A stretch of DNA of 8,856 nucleotides from Streptomyces olivaceus. Its GTDB lineage: Bacteria; Actinomycetota; Actinomycetes; Streptomycetales; Streptomycetaceae. Positions 7,339 through 8,856 of the stretch are shown here, in pieces. Location: positions 1-8,856 of the forward strand of contig NZ_JOFH01000077.1 of assembly GCF_000721235.1 (NCBI RefSeq). Reading direction: 5' to 3'. The translations under genes were made by a program, and so were the position numbers. A model generated the notes under the pieces. That model was not told the DNA's origin. It was given only the letters and a program-made list of their open reading frames with translations, and ran no database searches. Positions within the stretch are counted from its first letter, which is position 1. Each line of letters starts with the position of its first letter.

Positions 7339-8466
7339 TCAGGCGCCCGAGGCGAGCGCCAGGTAGACGGCGGCGAAGTCCGTGACGGCGATCAGTTCGG
7401 CGAGGGTCTCCAGTTCGCCGCCCGCTTCCGGTTCGAGTTCGCTGATCGGCGTGTCGTGGCCCAGGGCAAGGTCACGGGCGTTGGGGGCGGCGGTGAGTCC
7501 GCCGCTGGGGCGGTCCCGCAGGAGCACCACGCGCGCGTGCAGTGCGGGTGCTTCCTCCACGCGGTCGCGGAAGAAGTCGTCGGGGTCGGCGGCTGCGGCG
7601 AGTTGCCCCGCGAGCAGGGCGTTGTGCGCGGCGAGCGCCTCGGGCAGGTCGGCGACGACGGCCGGAGTTCCGGACAGTTCGGCGAGGGCGGCGGCGAAGC
7701 GGCGCCCTGCGGGGCCGGCGGAGGTGCCCTCGGTCCAGATGACCGGGAGGGACTCGGCGAGTTCGGCGGCCAGGGTCTTGGCCGGGTTGCTGTAGGTGAC
7801 GACGGCGGGACCGCAGCGTTCGGCGACGCGGTCCAGGCGGTCGGCGACCTTGTCGAGGGCCTCGGGCGGGGCGTCGAGCAGGGCGGTGCGGTCCAGCAGC
7901 GCGAGGAGCGGAGTGAGCAGGGCCCACAGGACGCCCGGGGCGGCACCCGCGAGGGGCTCGTCGTGGTCGTAGGGAGCGGTCGCCATCGGGATCAGCAGGC
8001 CGTGGGAGGCGCTCACCGCGTCGCTGAGCGGAGAACGGCCGGGGGCGACGGCGACGACCGTGCAGCCCCGGCGGTACGCCTGTTCGGCGAGGAGGGACAG
8101 GCCCGGCTCGGCGCCGTCCGGGGTGGCGATCAGCAGGAGGTCGACGGAACCGGCCCAACCGGGCAGTTCCCAGCGCAGGGCGCCCGCGGCGGCGGCGACG
8201 CCGGTGGGGGCGAGGCGGATGACGGGGCTGCCGGCGCCCGCGAGGGTCCCGAGAAGGTCGGCGGCGTGCATGGCAGCGGCACCCGGACCGGCGATCAGTA
8301 CGGCGCGGGGGCGGCCGTCCGGCTTGAGGTTGCCGACGCCGGCCTCGGCGGCGTGCCGCGCGGCGGTGCGGACCCGGGCACCGGCCTCGGCGGCGCCGCG
8401 GAGCAGGCCGCGGCGGTCGGCCTCGGTGAGGCGCTCCGGGGTGTCGAGGAGCGATTCGTCGAGCAT
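7339..8466 (-). CDS. SIS-domain protein related to bifunctional phosphoglucose/phosphomannose isomerase
   Basis: The 375-residue cytoplasmic protein has two sugar-isomerase halves. The first (about 50-165) contains the SIS nucleotide-like loop LIAGPGAAAMHAADLL at 57-72 and the strand LLLIATPDG (110-118). The second contains VVTYSNPAKTLAAELAESLP (222-241), the usual position of the bacterial PGI/PMI C-terminal domain. In active PGI/PMI enzymes a conserved Asn-His-Asn/Glu segment follows; here the matching place reads ALAAHNALL with a single His (H281), and several other expected polar residues are hydrophobic. The protein may thus have changed activity or be a binding or regulatory subunit. 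It sits between a Trm112-type gene and manA, as does Rv3256c in M. tuberculosis. GGAGA lies 9 nt before the ATG at 8466. Confidence 0.85.
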   Translation of the reverse strand: MLDESLLDTPERLTEADRRGLLRGAAEAGARVRTAARHAAEAGVGNLKPDGRPRAVLIAGPGAAAMHAADLLGTLAGAGSPVIRLAPTGVAAAAGALRWELPGWAGSVDLLLIATPDGAEPGLSLLAEQAYRRGCTVVAVAPGRSPLSDAVSASHGLLIPMATAPYDHDEPLAGAAPGVLWALLTPLLALLDRTALLDAPPEALDKVADRLDRVAERCGPAVVTYSNPAKTLAAELAESLPVIWTEGTSAGPAGRRFAAALAELSGTPAVVADLPEALAAHNALLAGQLAAAADPDDFFRDRVEEAPALHARVVLLRDRPSGGLTAAPNARDLALGHDTPISELEPEAGGELETLAELIAVTDFAAVYLALASGA

Positions 8467-8590
8467 GGCGGCAGGTCTCCGATCGCCGGGGCGTTCGTTC
8501 GGTTGCGCGGGTCTCCGGGGGCCGGGCCCGGTACGTCCGGTATGCGGGGGCCGGAGGGCCGGGGCGGGGTGCCGGGCGCCTGGCCGTCCG
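8467..8590 (-). other. Intergenic gap between the Trm112-type and SIS genes
   Basis: The 124-bp gap holds the SIS ribosome binding site and a 10-bp palindrome CCGGGCCCGG at 8522-8531. I see no gene and no convincing promoter, so the two genes may share a transcript. Confidence 0.4.
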
Positions 8591-8761
8591 TTACTCGGGG
8601 CGGCGGGCCTCGTCGACGAGGAGGACGGGGATGCCGTCGCGTACCGGGTACGCCAGGCCGCAGTCCTGACCGGTGCAGATCAGCTCCGCGTCCTGCTCCT
8701 TGAGGGGGGCGTGGCAGGCGGGGCAGGCGAGGATCTCCAGGAGGCCGGCTTCGAGCGGCAT
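8591..8761 (-). CDS. Trm112 family zinc-ribbon protein
   Basis: This small 56-residue protein begins [20 protein letters not shown] and has four cysteines in a zinc-ribbon arrangement, C13-x2-C16 and C29-x4-C34, followed by the family ending [19 protein letters not shown] (38-56). The hydrophobic GIPVLL strand and the flanking acidic residues are typical. The eukaryotic homologue Trm112 activates several methyltransferases as a partner subunit; bacterial members are often found next to manB or manA genes, and their partners are largely unknown. The ATG at 8761 has AAGGGA close upstream on the minus strand. The stop is TAA. The gene leads the run formed with the SIS protein and manA, 124 nt before the former. 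Confidence 0.92.
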   Translation of the reverse strand: MPLEAGLLEILACPACHAPLKEQDAELICTGQDCGLAYPVRDGIPVLLVDEARRPE

Positions 8762-8823
8762 GGGGGTTCCCTTCGGGGGCGGTGGGGCTTGTGCGGATGT
8801 GCTGGTCAGGGTACCGCCGGATT

Positions 8824-8856
8824 TGGGGGCGGTGTCGGGGGTGGCGGGGGGGGTGG
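8824..8856 (+). other. G-rich tract at the right edge
   Basis: The plus strand carries several runs of four or more G within about 30 bases, a sequence that could form a G-quadruplex. On the minus strand the same tract is C-rich and lies upstream of the Trm112-type gene. It may be the end of the preceding gene or a spacer; a tail of prolines ending in a TGA at 8806-8808 can be read but is not supported by other evidence. Confidence 0.3.

Noticed and set aside
7246..8703. 485-residue plus-strand frame opposite the SIS-domain gene
   Set aside because: Gly/Gln/Arg-rich antisense translation of a recognisable gene, with no domain and no ribosome binding site.
8806..8856. Proline-rich C-terminus of a further minus-strand gene ending at 8806
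   Set aside because: Sixteen codons of mostly proline can be produced by any C-rich strand; without the sequence to the right it cannot be called a gene.

Overview
The window is about 70 % GC, uses GTG as well as ATG starts, and has long meaningless open frames opposite its real genes. Together with the gene content this points to an actinomycete, almost certainly Streptomyces or a close relative. It reads as conserved chromosomal core; I see no insertion sequence, phage gene, CRISPR array or other clear sign of horizontal transfer.

Left edge (1-387): there is no protein gene here, and the base composition is lower in GC and strongly strand-biased. Read on the minus strand it looks like the promoter and 5' leader of a ribosomal RNA operon. 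It has a TTGACA-N17-TAGATT promoter, then a purine-rich GGAAA-repeat leader with a 13-bp hairpin and two copies of a TCTGATARAGTCGGAA element. It ends in a sequence that I recall from Streptomyces pre-16S leaders. The 16S gene itself would lie just outside the left edge.

388-2457: a divergent pair of membrane protein genes, a SpoIIM/DUF95 family protein (minus) and an RDD family protein (plus). 2498-3112: a conserved-looking protein of unknown function (minus), convergent with the RDD gene across a 40-bp gap that holds a hairpin.

3234-8761: a run of minus-strand genes. In transcription order these are a small Trm112-type zinc-ribbon protein, a SIS-domain phosphosugar isomerase-like protein, mannose-6-phosphate isomerase (manA), a cation diffusion facilitator, and S-adenosylhomocysteine hydrolase (sahH/ahcY). 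A strong hairpin follows sahH. The first three genes form the mannose/GDP-mannose neighbourhood also known from Mycobacterium (manB, Rv3256c-like, manA). SahH recycles the product of all SAM-dependent methylations and probably has its own promoter and a structured leader of about 185 nt.

I found no clearly new multi-gene system. The parts most worth a second look are the rRNA control region, the divergent SIS protein that lacks the usual isomerase motif, the structured sahH leader, and the SpoIIM/RDD pair.
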